A stretch of DNA of 64,000 nt, from the NCBI GenBank assembly GCA_016806645.1, contig JACSYO010002159.1, positions 7,945,001 to 8,009,000 of the forward strand. The letters are read 5' to 3'. A program made the position numbers and the translations under genes. This stretch comes from Ophiodon elongatus. Taxonomy: Eukaryota > Chordata > Actinopteri > Perciformes > Hexagrammidae. Of this stretch, positions 38,956-49,541 are shown in pieces. Under the pieces are notes generated by a model. The model was given only the letters and a program-made list of their open reading frames with translations, was not told where the DNA came from and ran no database searches. The stretch's first letter is position 1; every line of letters begins with the position of its first letter.

Positions 38956-39484
38956 ATGATACAAAAAAGTTCCCAATCAACTACATTTAGTATCCAGCAT
39001 CCCTCGTCACATGATGCAGATGTCTATGAGCTACAATATGAGCAGATTGCATTATTACCCACTCAAGTTGATTTGAATGGTATTGGGACTCCTGGAGATG
39101 GTCAAATAAATAAGCAAAGATTTGTGAAAAAGCATAAGCATAACTTTGTGAGTTGTGTTTATTTTGACCTTCTTCATCATCTCACCACCCCTCGGTTTGA
39201 TCTTGTGATATACTCGGGGGTCCTGTCTCCTAGGTCTGGAACAACTGACCTTAAGAACAAACACTTTACATGGATTTACATTTACATGGAAACATTGCAC
39301 ATAGAGCATAATACATGCACACTACCTATCGGCTATAACTTTCTAACTTTAATTTATTATTTAAGCTTACTCACTGGCTTGGTTGTTATCTGTAATACTT
39401 ACTTTTCCTCCTGGTGATCAATATAGTTTGATCTTATTTAATCATTATACAAATAAAGAATGGTAAAAAAAAAATTAAAAAAAA
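38956..39484 (+). other. 153-codon open frame followed by AATAAA and an A-rich tract, nature unknown
   Basis: A plus-strand frame runs 38956-39417 and is not built from a simple repeat. AATAAA at 39452-39457 and an interrupted A-tract at 39465-39484 follow directly. The product is not recognised: an AT-codon-biased protein with hydrophobic segments near the end. The pattern would fit a retrocopy, an unknown short gene or chance; the length is near what a 64-kb window yields at random. Confidence 0.2.
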
Positions 39485-39779
39485 AGCTTTAAAGCACTAA
39501 ATTATCACACTATATTTTACCCAGTTATAAACTGTAGGCCTACTATTGTCTACATAAGTATTGATGGGAGAGTATAACAGCTTGTTGTTATTGTAGGAAT
39601 ATTGATCGCAGTATACAGAGCATTGCTGAATTTGCACGTTGACTATACGTCGTAGCCTACATGACGACATGCACTTCATCTTTCACCTAGATCTCCAGGG
39701 CCCCCGCCACATGTACCTAACCCTCGTTGTGGGACATTATGCATAAATACATCCGCCAACTAGTTTGAAACGTATCACT

Positions 39780-40092
39780 TTCCAGCTGGTCAATACGGCT
39801 TGTTCCTGGAGCGCCGTCATCAATCGAGCCATCAATATGGAAATACCACTGTGACCCAGACATTAATCAATGGGCTCCTCGGGGAGACGAGGGAGGGCAG
39901 GGGCCCCTAAAATCATCAATGAGACGGATCGGCCCGCAGTCAGGCTCGGACAGTCCGTATTGATAAGAGCATTTCCACCTGTGGCGGCCCGGGGCCCGGA
40001 GGCGGGCCGCATCTGAATTCAATACCCGCCGCAGCTGCGAGCTCGAAGCCCAGAAAGACACGGTTGAGCGGAGATACGTGCCTCGACTCATC
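39780..40092. promoter_or_regulatory. CpG-island-like block, candidate promoter or enhancer
   Basis: The most CpG-dense unique segment seen: roughly thirty CpGs in about 310 bp, with GGCGGCCCGGGGCCCGGAGG at its core. It also has CACCTGTGG and CAGCTG E-boxes, CATTAATCAATGGG and ATCAATCGAGCCATCAATAT homeobox/TALE-like strings. It lies upstream of npas1 on the npas1 strand and beyond the arhgap35 3' end. It could be the npas1 promoter, a distal enhancer or a noncoding RNA start. A minus-strand 75-codon frame inside has no match I know. Confidence 0.4.
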
Positions 40093-40159
40093 ATAAGACC
40101 CGTTTCTTTTCCTCCATATATGTCCCCTTCCTCCGCCTCCTCTTTGTCTACCTCAGAAC

Positions 40160-40186
40160 TTTTTTTTTTTTTTTTTTTTTTTTTTT
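40160..40186. repeat. T27 homopolymer
   Basis: An uninterrupted run of 27 T; on the minus strand it is an A-tract without AATAAA just upstream, so not clearly a retroposon tail. An A-tract of about 20 also lies at 40662-40681. Confidence 0.95.
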
Positions 40187-41845
40187 GTGGTCGTGCCTCG
40201 CACTAAAGAACCACATCACGCCTCTAATACAGAGCAACAATAGCTTCAAATTAAGTTCTTTGTCTTTATTCCGCGGCTTACTTTGCCGAGCACCCCCCTC
40301 CTCCCCCTCCTCCTCCTCCTCTCTCCCCACACACTCTCTGGAGTTTAGTCAAACCTATTTCCTCCTCCAACTTCAAACTGTGAGAGGAGAAGTGGAGCAC
40401 GACATCAATGAGAAACGTCTTGAGATGCTCGTCTCACGCACTCATCTCGCTGTGAGCGCTGGATTAAAGCCTCGTCCCGCTGTTGACATCCAAACCTTAA
40501 ACCCCAGCAATTAGGTCCGTGCGCCCCTGCGTTTGCCTCCTCTACCCGGATACAGCAGGGCGATGGGTGATGGGTAGTGTGGGACAAGTCAGCCTCCTAG
40601 TGGCATCTTTGTGTACGCACAAGGAAAAGCAGCTAAATGCCCGTGAGGACATTTTATTTAAGAAAAAAAAAAAAAAAAAAAGTGAATATGAGATAATTGT
40701 GATTTTAGTTGAGTGGCTGAAATAGGAAAAAAGCTATAGCTCTAAAAGCTTTATTCACTTTGTTGTTTCCCCTTCAAATTAGTTACTAATCCTGGAATTC
40801 CTGACAGCCCTGAGTGGCTTCATCCCTACACTGGCCAGTAAAGCAAATGTTGACGATCCCCATATTTGACTTCCAATCAAATCCCACACCACTCTCTCCC
40901 TCATGACACTTCTTAAAGGTTAGAGTTCAAGGGTTGTGTGTCCTGTGTGCACACAGGCCTGCCCTTTTCATTCCCAATCAGCCGTTCTCTCGACGTTTTT
41001 TCTTTTCTTCCTGAGCCAGAATGGAGAGATGCGCCACAAAGGTCATGGACATGGATTTCCTTTGGTTTGACTCAATGAAAAGGTCAGATGAGGGCACCAT
41101 GAAATGGCAGTGAGGCCTCCACAGCGCCCTCACAGGGACCCGAGTCCTCAGGCTACATCGCCCTGAAAATGGCACAGGCGGAGCCCTTCTCACAAAAAAC
41201 AGGAGGGTCCTGTGGGCCGCTCATCTGGTCCCCTGCGTGGCTTTTGTGGCCCTTCAACAGTGTTCACGGAAAACAGAGATAAAAAACTGTGTTAGAAAGA
41301 TTATAGCATTCTGTGTGAAACTACACTTTTTAGAACAATTATAAATTAATGTACACACGTCTTCCAACAGTGTTCCACAAACTGGTAAAAGAACAGACGA
41401 GAGCTTATGGAAATGGCTCTTTACCCACTTTTCTTGTACAGTGATTTAGTGAGTGTGCGTGAGGAGGGCCGTCTCTGTAATAACAGATCAGGGTCGCTGT
41501 ATCTCTGTTGGTATGGCAGAGTGGCCATTTATTGTAAGGTTTGTAATGAGCCCAGATTCCTCCCGTCCACATGAAGTGTCAAGACACAGAGCCACAGACT
41601 GCTCTGACTTTGGACAAAACGTCTGCAAAATGAATGTCATGTATCTTAATAAGTGACTTAGCAAGGACTTTAAGTGAATATAGAATGAAAAATATCCCTG
41701 TGTTTGCTGTGTGCAGGGACAGATTTCTAATTTATTGAGCTAATTGATTCACAAAATCCCAATCCACTGTATAGCATCTATGGTATGTCTCAATTATACA
41801 CCTCTATACTAATTATACCGTTTCATATAATTCTTTCAGTTATCC

Positions 41846-41908
41846 TGTGGGTGGTCCCAAGCCACAAGGGGCTGCAAGTTAAATCTGAAGGGTTGAAAGA
41901 TGATTAAC
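41846..41908 (+). mobile_element. GGTTCCC/GTCAGGACC-type repeat fragment, copy B (diverged)
   Basis: GTGGGTGGTCCCAAGCCACA, then AAATCTGAAGGGTTGAAAGA and TGATTAAC, follow the order of copies at 34795 and 46901, including the shared AAATCT and GATGATTAA end. Confidence 0.45.
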
Positions 41909-42517
41909 AAGGTAGGAATGAAGCATAAACAGGCCTACTTGTTCCACAACATTTTATTTTATAAGACTTTAATTTAATCTTTATTTTCCTTTAAGAGATC
42001 ATTTTACCTCCTTAAGTCTCTAAACATTTTAAATAGCAAACAAAACAAGGAAAAAGGCCCACTTTGGTAGAAGCGGTCGCAGACAGTAGACGCATGCGGA
42101 CGGCGGTGAGCGGTTGCCAGCAGACATCTCTCAGCTTCCTCGTGTCACGAGCCAGAAAAGGAGTAGCCCATCACTGCATCGGCCCTGAACGCACACTTCT
42201 GATTTTACAAAGTGGGTTTTGAAATGTGAAATGTGTAGCCTCACAGGGAAAAGGATCAGAGCTATCATATGACGCTGATGAATAGCAATTTATAAGTTAT
42301 TTCGTCAGTAGTTTGACAACAAGAAAAGAAAACTGAACTCGAGTTCCACTTTCTAGCTTTTCCAGAGCTTGTGAGGTTATTTGAGATTTCAAAGTTGATT
42401 AAGAATTCATTACATTAAAGTGCAGACTGCTCAGGATTTCCTCGTCTGTTCAATGTTTCACTAATCACTTATGAGTAAAAAATAAAGAGACAAGAAGCAG
42501 AAGTTTTACAAGATTTG

Positions 42518-43531
42518 ATTTATTAACTATGATACAGATCACATAAGGCCTTGCTGTATACACCATTCCCATCGAGACAAATTACCATACTCAGCAAATA
42601 ATGACAGTTTTTTGTTTGATGTTATCTTTTCACTTTACAGTACTTCATTTATTTTTTTATTATTTTCTTTTCCCCCCCATTATTTCTTTATATTTTTTTT
42701 ATCATCTCTTAAATAGTGAGAGTGGTAGAGCCCTCTTCCTTGGTTGGGAAGAAATCATGCACTATATTGGGCTGCTCTCTCAATCGTTCACAAAGAAATT
42801 GTTAAAAAAGGCTTTGTATTTTTTAATTATTAAAATAAAACAAAAAAAAAAAGAAAGTTTTTTTTTTTCTATCACCACTGACTAAAGGGCAATGTGTTAG
42901 ACCCCCTAACATACCAATAAACAACCATTTGAATATAGTTTTGCTTGTTTCTCATTTTAACTTAACAGACATCTGTCACCATTGTTGCAAAAAAAAGAAA
43001 AGAAAAAGCAATGCAGCCACATACCGCTGAACCAAAGTCACATTTTTAATTAAATTGTTCTTCTAAACTGTCACTTTGCTTCCTATCTCTCCCTCAACCC
43101 TTTTTTCCACAGTCTTTGGCTGCCTCACAGTCAGTTCAGTATTAACACATTGATATACACAGGGAACGCCACTGGCCGGCGTTCACACACAAGTACCAGT
43201 GGTCACCCCTCCTCCCTCCCTCCCTCCCTCCCTCCGTCTCCCAAATAATGATCCCATTCACCCGTTTGCTGCCCGTCTTCCCTCCCTCTAACTGTCCCCA
43301 ATCTCTCCACCATCTCTCTCACACTTTCTCCGAGGATCAGCGTGTGTAATCTGGATGAGCTAACAGGGTTACACAGCGGGGTAATGACCGCAAGGAGAAG
43401 TGCATTCCTCTCCTTCACGTTTATTTGGATCACACGGGCGTCTGGCCGTCTGCCAAGCACAGCTTGCTCGCATGTTCGCTCAAACCCAGCCGACCAAACA
43501 CACATTCTTAATTCCTCTATCCCCTAAATCA

Positions 43532-43566
<35 letters not shown>

Positions 43567-46235
43567 GGTAAATAGGTAGTGTTGACTTATAAAAGCTCCT
43601 TTAAGAGTTCAGTGATTTGTTAAACTTTTTTTTGTTTTTCTCCGTTTGGGCAGAGGACAGTCTGGGGGAGACATGCAGAGATGCAACTCAGTGTCAAACA
43701 GAATAAGTGACCTCGGTGTGCATCTGCTTAACATTAACACGCATAAGTTCACATGCGTGCACTCGCTCAGGCTCACAGAAACGCATATGCGCGCGCACAC
43801 ACACGCACACACACACAGAGACAGACACAGACACACTTCATAAGCTGCTTCGATCAGGACTCAGCAATTATCCTCGAGCCCCATCTCACTGGTTTCTACG
43901 GTAACAGCAGGCTGGGACGAGGAATTCTGTGATGCTCCGTTCCAGTCATGCAGACGGATGAATGGACTGTCTGTTCTGTCTGCTGTCTCTCCCGGACCCA
44001 AGTGTCTCTCTTGGACTAGGAATGACTAGGGGATGTGGTGGCATAAAAGTGACAGCGGGGGGAGACTGGTGTAGTGGTTACACTCTTGCAAATTATATTT
44101 TGAGTGCACAGAGAGCAAGTTTGAGTCTCCCTTCCAGAGGTATGATGCCGTTTCCTAAGAGGACAGCATGCTGAGGCGTGGAACAGTGGTTACCAATTAT
44201 TTCCAACAATAAAAAGCCTCCCCTCCCACCTGTCAAAGCTTGAGCCTCACTTCCAGCTCTTACTTTCTGGGCCGTAATGCTACATTTTGCCTCAATCTCC
44301 TAAATCTTTATATCCTACAACTCACAAGTGGCGTCTGGAAAGTGGCCTGCACTCCTTTACAAAGGGCTGAGTGCTTTGGTGAAGTGTAAACTAACAACAA
44401 AAGACAGAGGAAATTTTACTCACTGCATGTCTAATCAACTGCACGAGTACAGCCTGAATCTATATAATCTCAAATGATTTGTATCAGATTTAAAACTGCT
44501 GTTTTTTTTTTGTATTTACACTCTCACACTTCATGAGCTCTAAAGTTAATTTTACCTGACATACAGTGATGAAAAATCTTAACAATTGCACCTATAAGAG
44601 AATATGACACTACACAAACCACAGAAGGAAAATGGTGCTACGCCCATGCAGTAGTGGAAGTCAGGTTATGGCTGCAATACCCATTTCTTCCTATAGATGT
44701 CAGTGGTGTGCTCCCACAGAGATAGAGCGAGAATAGGGTGGACTGACAATAAAGTGAACGGTAGCTGTCATGTCATGGCAGCTCCAATTTAAAATGTGCC
44801 TTCAAAGTGCTCAGAAAAGTGCTTTTTGAACAAGGTCCTTACTGTGGAAACTGCAGAACCGACTCGCTCGTAAAAACCACCACAGCGTGAAAGAAGCAAC
44901 ATGACAGGTGAAGGTCCGACACTGGAATTATTCCCACTATCTGCCTAATGCAGGGAAATTCAGGTAAAACAAAAAAGGCATGGATACATGCACACACAGA
45001 CCGGTAGACTCTCACACAGACACTTACACACAAGGCCAAACATTGAGTGACAGGCCCCATCCCACGATTTTGTCAAATGAAGGACAAACTAAAAAGAGGT
45101 GTTGGGACAGTGGGAATGTAGGATCAGGATTTAGACCAATCAATACATCCACTTTTAAACTGTTTTCTTCATGTGTTTACAAAGACAGTGCATGAGGTTG
45201 AAGTTCAAACCGAGAGAGAGAGAAACCAAACCGGAGACTGGGAGGAGCCTTCCCAGAATGCAAAGGGTGTAAGAGTTCCCATAATCCTTTGCTCCAATTT
45301 GCTGCCTAGTAGATCCGGTCTGTTGAGATTTTTTTTCTGTGCTTGGCATACTGCCTCAACTCAAACTGATTTTGTCTGTGTGTGTGTGTGTGTGTGTGTA
45401 TCTGTGTGAGGGGTTGATAGATAGGAATGTGTGTGTCGCAGAGGACAGAACATCCTGTCGCGTTTCTTGCCTAAGTCCTCTGTACAGTGGCGAAATAAAC
45501 AAACATGTGTTAAGGACTTGCTCTCTGCTACACCTCGTCACAGCCTCCCAGGTAGGTACAGTATGTGGGCGGATTGCAAAAAAACGTGCGCTGGCCACAA
45601 AAATTCCCAGGACAGCTAGAGGCTTAGGGACTGAGGAGAATGGTTGTCGGAGGCACACTGGCCACTGGGTGTTTGTGTCAAGTGAGTGTGTGTGTGTGTG
45701 TGTGGTGGAGCAATCCCAACATAGCAGAGTTCACATTCCCCTTTCCACTTTACTTCTGAGCCCCCCCCCACTCCTGAGTCCCTTTTACAGTTACTGGCAA
45801 CATCGCACTCATTAGTGTGTTTGTGTGTAAGTTCTCTATAAGGCAAGGAGGGCAGGTCTAGGTGACGTGACACTGAGAGACAAAGGGATGAAGTGGCGAG
45901 GGGGTAGAAAGATCATACTGCCAGTTCAGAGGCTCTTCAGTGTTCCCCTTTTCCACCTTGTGTGTGTGTCCATTTTTCTAAAATTAGCAGAGGCTCAAAC
46001 GCCATCTTCTTCTTCTTCTTCTCCCAAACACATAGGTTTCTCCCTGTACATACTGCATCTCACTCAATCTCTCCCAACTTGTCTTCCTACCTCCGGTTCT
46101 CGTTTACATTTTTCTTCTTCAATTCCTTCCCAAACTTCAAAAATCGCTTATTCTAAACACTTAAATCTTTTTGAATCTCGTTATCCGTCTTCTTCGTTTT
46201 TTGTTTTTTTTTCCGTCTTTCCCTTGATCCCTGGT
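42518..46235 (-). other. arhgap35: probable arhgap35 3' UTR (distal end uncertain)
   Basis: No ORF with recognisable coding content lies downstream of the arhgap35 stop. A minus-strand AATAAA (TTTATT on the plus strand near 42518-42523) is followed in the transcript direction by a U-rich stretch, fitting a poly(A) site around 42.5 kb. Other AATAAA hexamers occur near 43420 and 42654, so shorter forms are possible. Mammalian ARHGAP35 also has a multi-kilobase 3' UTR. The region includes short (CA)n tracts at about 43543-43567 and 43796-43820, a GT tract at about 45377-45398 and a tRNA-like sequence at 44060-44135. The end point is inference. Confidence 0.4.
44060..44135 (+). repeat. tRNA-like sequence, probable SINE head or tRNA pseudogene
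   Basis: TGGTGTAGTGGTTA (44067-44080) fits a pol III A box. AAGTTTGAGTCTCC (about 44117-44130) is close to a B box, at about the right spacing. The arms do not pair as a working tRNA, so it is most likely a decayed tRNA-derived SINE head inside the presumed arhgap35 3' UTR, antisense to it. Confidence 0.4.
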
Positions 46236-46731
46236 TCACAGCGTGTGTTGTTCCGTAGGTGGGTGATGGGGGTGTAGGGAGGGCGGCAGCAGGGCTGGGA
46301 TGGGGGACTGGGGAGTAGCAGGTGGGGAGTGGGGTGGGGACTGATGTTGATGGAGGTGGTGGAGGTGGTGGTGGTGGTGGTGGTGGATAGGAGGGCCGTA
46401 GTGTGGAATGACAGGAGGGGTGGCTGGGAGGACATAGGGAGTCGGGGACGGAGTCGGCGAGGAGGAGTAGCCTCCAGCCATGCAGGAGTAGGCAGACGTT
46501 CCTCCCCCGGAGGAGAGCGTAGAGGTGGGGGAGCCGGGGAGGCCGTCGGCCAGCGGCTGATTGTAGAAGAAGTATGCGCACTGGTGGATGAAGCTCTCGA
46601 TGATTGTCTGGTAGGTGCGGGTGGCAGTCAGGGCGTCCATAGTGGTAAAGTCTGGTCTCATCAGTGTGGGCCAGAAACAGATGGACAGGTTCTCACTGGT
46701 CATTAGGTTCAACTTGTTGTTCTGGCTCACC
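46236..46731 (-). CDS. arhgap35: arhgap35 last coding exon: end of RhoGAP domain and proline/histidine-rich tail
   Basis: The acceptor is ttgcgcag|GGTGAG and the TGA stop is at 46236-46238. It encodes VSQNNKLNLMTSENLSICFW and PTLMRPDFTTMDALTATRTY, closing the RhoGAP fold (the ENLSI asparagine and FWPTLMRP are family hallmarks). A tail of about 105 residues follows FFYNQP, longer than the roughly 60 in mammals. It contains a Ser/Gly/Pro stretch, seven consecutive histidines in a longer His-rich run, then SPPHSPPATPQSP and a final EQHTL. The SPP/TPQSP block and HTL end match mammalian ARHGAP35, where that block is phosphorylated by GSK3/ERK, and not ARHGAP5. This is the main evidence for the paralogue call. 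Confidence 0.95.
46343..46388 (-). repeat. trinucleotide (CAC)n coding for a polyhistidine run in arhgap35
   Basis: On the plus strand this is an imperfect GGT/GGA array. In the arhgap35 frame it encodes seven histidines, then LHHLHQHQ. It is a low-complexity, length-variable type of sequence inside the disordered tail, and I do not recall it in mammalian ARHGAP35. Confidence 0.85.
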
Positions 46732-47216
46732 CTGCGCAACACAAAAAAATTCATTGGCCACAAATCACAACAGTTCAATCAAAATAGTCTTCTTAAATAG
46801 CTTCATTTGAAGTACAAGTACAAGTATCTTATAATTGACGATAAAAATAAAAACTGCAGAAAATTATTTTGTGTGACATGCATTTTTTCCTCTTATTCCT
46901 TTAATCATCTTGTGAGATTTTTCTTGGGACCTCTTGGGGGTCCTGACCCACTGGTTGGGAACCACTGACTTATACAATAGTTTGAATTTAGACTACAAAG
47001 ATTTCCTAGCGTTTTTGGAGCAGAGTAGTCATCAACATACAAATAGAGATTAAAAAAAACACAGCAACTACACAGATAATGACTCAAGTAAAGCAACGTC
47101 TATTCTGTCAGTGTGCTACTTTCGGTGATGTCACTGCGAGGTCACTTGACTGGATGACCGGCGGGGTTAGTCAGCACGGCTGTCAGAGGCAGACTCTGAC
47201 CCCGTCACTCACTCAC
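46732..47216 (-). other. arhgap35 last intron (485 bp)
   Basis: GT-AG intron; donor AGCAA|gtgagt at 47217/47216, acceptor gcgcag at 46732. It contains the repeat fragment at 46901-46968 and otherwise plain AT-rich DNA. Confidence 0.9.
46901..46968 (-). mobile_element. GGTTCCC...GTCAGGACC repeat fragment, copy C
   Basis: On the minus strand: GTCAGTGGTTCCCAACCAGT, GGGTCAGGACCCCCAAGAGG, TCCCAAGAAAAATCTCACAA, GATGATTAA. It is the clearest of the three copies and lies in the last arhgap35 intron, 170 bp from the final exon's acceptor. Confidence 0.65.
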
Positions 47217-47322
47217 TTGCTCAAGTGGCTGGCGACATATTTGAAGACCTCGTAATTCTCTTTGGGGAAGCGGCGCAGGATGTCCTTCATCGTCTGGAAG
47301 CGCTGCTCCCTATCATTGATCT
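47217..47322 (-). CDS. arhgap35: arhgap35 coding exon: RhoGAP domain
   Basis: This 106-bp exon has acceptor cattcag|AGATC and donor AGCAA|gtgagt. It encodes KINDREQRFQTMKDILRRFP followed by KENYEVFKYVASHLSK, with the first and last lysine codons split across introns. FPKENxEVFKYVxSHL matches the human p190-A segment with only local substitutions (RFQTMKDILRR where mammals have KLHALKEVLKK). Intron lengths around it are 1477 bp upstream and 485 bp downstream. Confidence 0.95.
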
Positions 47323-47714
47323 CTGAATGGTGGCAGAGGGAGAAGATAGAGGTTAGAGGAGGGAGGAAAAGTGGCTGAAAGAAAAGATTAAGGGAATCTA
47401 TGGAAAACATGTCAGGGGAGTGAGAGTTAAAATGAGGAGGGCTGGGAGTGAGGGGGGGGGGCAGTACAATGAAGAGGAGAGTTTGAAGAGCATAGTGAAA
47501 GCAATTGGATTCAGCTCTCAAAAAAATCTGTGCAGGACACAGTGATTTCATCCTACAACAGTACGAGTTTCACACATTTCAGTCATGAAAACACACACAT
47601 TCAAAATGACTCCAGACTACAGTTACAGTACACACACAAAAAAATCCCCAGACAAAGACCACACACATTCCATAGGAGAAAAGTACACCCATCACAATGT
47701 CCTACAGATTACAG

Positions 47715-47747
<33 letters not shown>

Positions 47748-48799
47748 GTGTGTTAAGCCTGATGGCCGCGAGGAGTGAGTCAGAAAAGCTGACGTCACCA
47801 GCTAACAGTCCATCCTGTGTGTGTGTGTGTGTGTGTGTGAGCGAGGCCGAGCGCAGCAGTGGGAACAGCAGATGTTCTCGTCCACATCACAAACATGATT
47901 TACAATCAGAGTTAGAGTTTGTATTCCCACAATGAGGTCAGTGTGGATCAAAAACAGATTTCATGCATAATGACTAAACACAGCCCCAGTTCATCCCGCT
48001 GTACGTCCATCATCGGTAATCAAAACACAACTTCCTACAGCTTATTTAAAGTAACGTCACCATGATGATGTGCATTAAAATCCACCCGCCCAGCATTTTT
48101 GTGTCCCTCTTTCTCTCCACCTCTCACGCCCAACAGTAAGAAAATGCCCTGCACAATTTGCCATTTTCAAACCGAATGAAGGTTTCCTTGTCTCTAAACT
48201 TGTTTTCACTCTCTCTTCTTTTCCTCTATTGTGACACAGACTGCAGGAGCTTTATCAGGTCTCTGTCATGGCTGAAGAGGCTCGCCAGGGCCGTTAAAAA
48301 AAAAAACCCACAAACACACAGCTCAGTGAGTGACAGCAGCCGTGCGGCCCGGGGGTAAATCTCTCTGGCGCGATGCAACACTAAGCTACGCCTTAAAATC
48401 TCCATTCCAACAGATTACAGGACACAAAGAGAAAGAGAGAGGCCGTGGAGAGCTCAGGAGCACCCTCGTTTATCTAACATATGACCGTTTTCTCATGACT
48501 TCATCCAGACCCTGCTATCCATAGTGCTCCTGCAGCCCTTCAGCATGTGCAATCATCCCAAAATCCTCCATCCTCAAGCCTTCAATATTCTCCCCTCCAT
48601 CCCTTTTTTCCTCCGGTCCTCATTTTCTCACAGAGTGGCAAATCTAATTCTCCTGGATGGTTTTGGATTGCAAGAGTTTTACTTGTTAGGTTAAAGCAAA
48701 GTTACAAAGAAGGTAAAAGGACTTAAGGTCAAATCCAATACACCTCTCCCCCACATCCCTGAGCCCCATGTCCCCTCAAACCAGAGCCAAAGGACTTAC
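47323..48799 (-). other. arhgap35 intron (1477 bp)
   Basis: Contains (CA)14 at about 47717-47744 and (GT)12 at about 47816-47839, and a GC-richer stretch near 48290-48380. No exon seen. Confidence 0.9.
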
Positions 48800-48931
48800 T
48801 GAAGGCCTCCACCAGCTCTCCCTGCATGTTGTAGGGCACCAGAGGATCAGGTAGCTCAGAGAAGAAGGCCTTCATGGCTCCGGCTACTGTGTTCATGGTG
48901 AAGTCTTTCTCCACCAGGTCCAGGTTGTGGT
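48800..48931 (-). CDS. arhgap35: arhgap35 coding exon: RhoGAP domain middle
   Basis: This 132-bp exon has acceptor tttttccag|ACC and donor GCCTTCA|gtaag. It encodes DHNLDLVEKDFTMNTVAGAM followed by KAFFSELPDPLVPYNMQGEL and VEAF. The FFSELPDPLVPY block is the typical RhoGAP motif that packs against the GTPase switch regions. It ends one base into a lysine codon that is completed by the next exon. Compared with my memory of human p190-A, changes are few and conservative (M for V in TMNTV, A for S in MKAFF, GEL for IDL). Confidence 0.96.
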
Positions 48932-49472
48932 CTGGAAAAAGGATTGAAATGGAGAGAAGACATTTAAAGTACAAAACATATATATACACACACACACACA
49001 CACGCACCACAATTGTACATGCATACAGTAAATAAGAGAGGTGGCTTCAATGATAATAATAATAAGACTGCTTGACAAATTAATGAACAGGAGTGTTTTA
49101 TGGAAATAATAGACTTATATGAGTTTTGCATGAAGGTAATTTAGTCTCTTATTAAAGTCTGATATTACATTTTCTGTATCGAAAACTGACATTTCGGTCT
49201 GGTTGCGTTTGAGGGTTTTATCCACAATGCCGACTTACGGAATTATTCACCGTTTGTGGTTGTTTTTGCACGCAACTTGTAGACAAGCCTGCACACACAG
49301 GTTTGTTCAATATATCATTTAATTAATATGAACAGAAAGCAAACAGCATCTTTGGTGATACGATAGGATCCCTCAGTTTAATAGAGGTAGAGTGAACCAC
49401 AGACACTTACTTATAAAGTAGATTTAAGCTGAGAGAGACAGGTCAGACAGCAACACCACTAAAGAGGCACTG

Positions 49473-49541
<69 letters not shown>

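Larger units (their letters stand above)
35325..42517. other. intergenic region between npas1 5' side and arhgap35 3' end
   Basis: No confirmed gene. Noted parts: GA-rich array 36075-36240; unique blocks 36470-36740, 37400-37760, 38130-38345 and 39690-40540; an open frame with poly(A)-like end 38956-39484; T27 at 40160-40186 and A-tract near 40662-40681; repeat fragment 41846-41908; a small CpG-containing unique block 42065-42200 with GACGCATGCGGACGG. The stretches 35330-35830, 36780-37390, 38350-38950 and 40690-41840 show nothing definite. Confidence 0.55.

Noticed and set aside
46329..46706. 125-codon plus-strand frame
   Set aside because: Antisense shadow of the last arhgap35 exon, open because of the GGT array.
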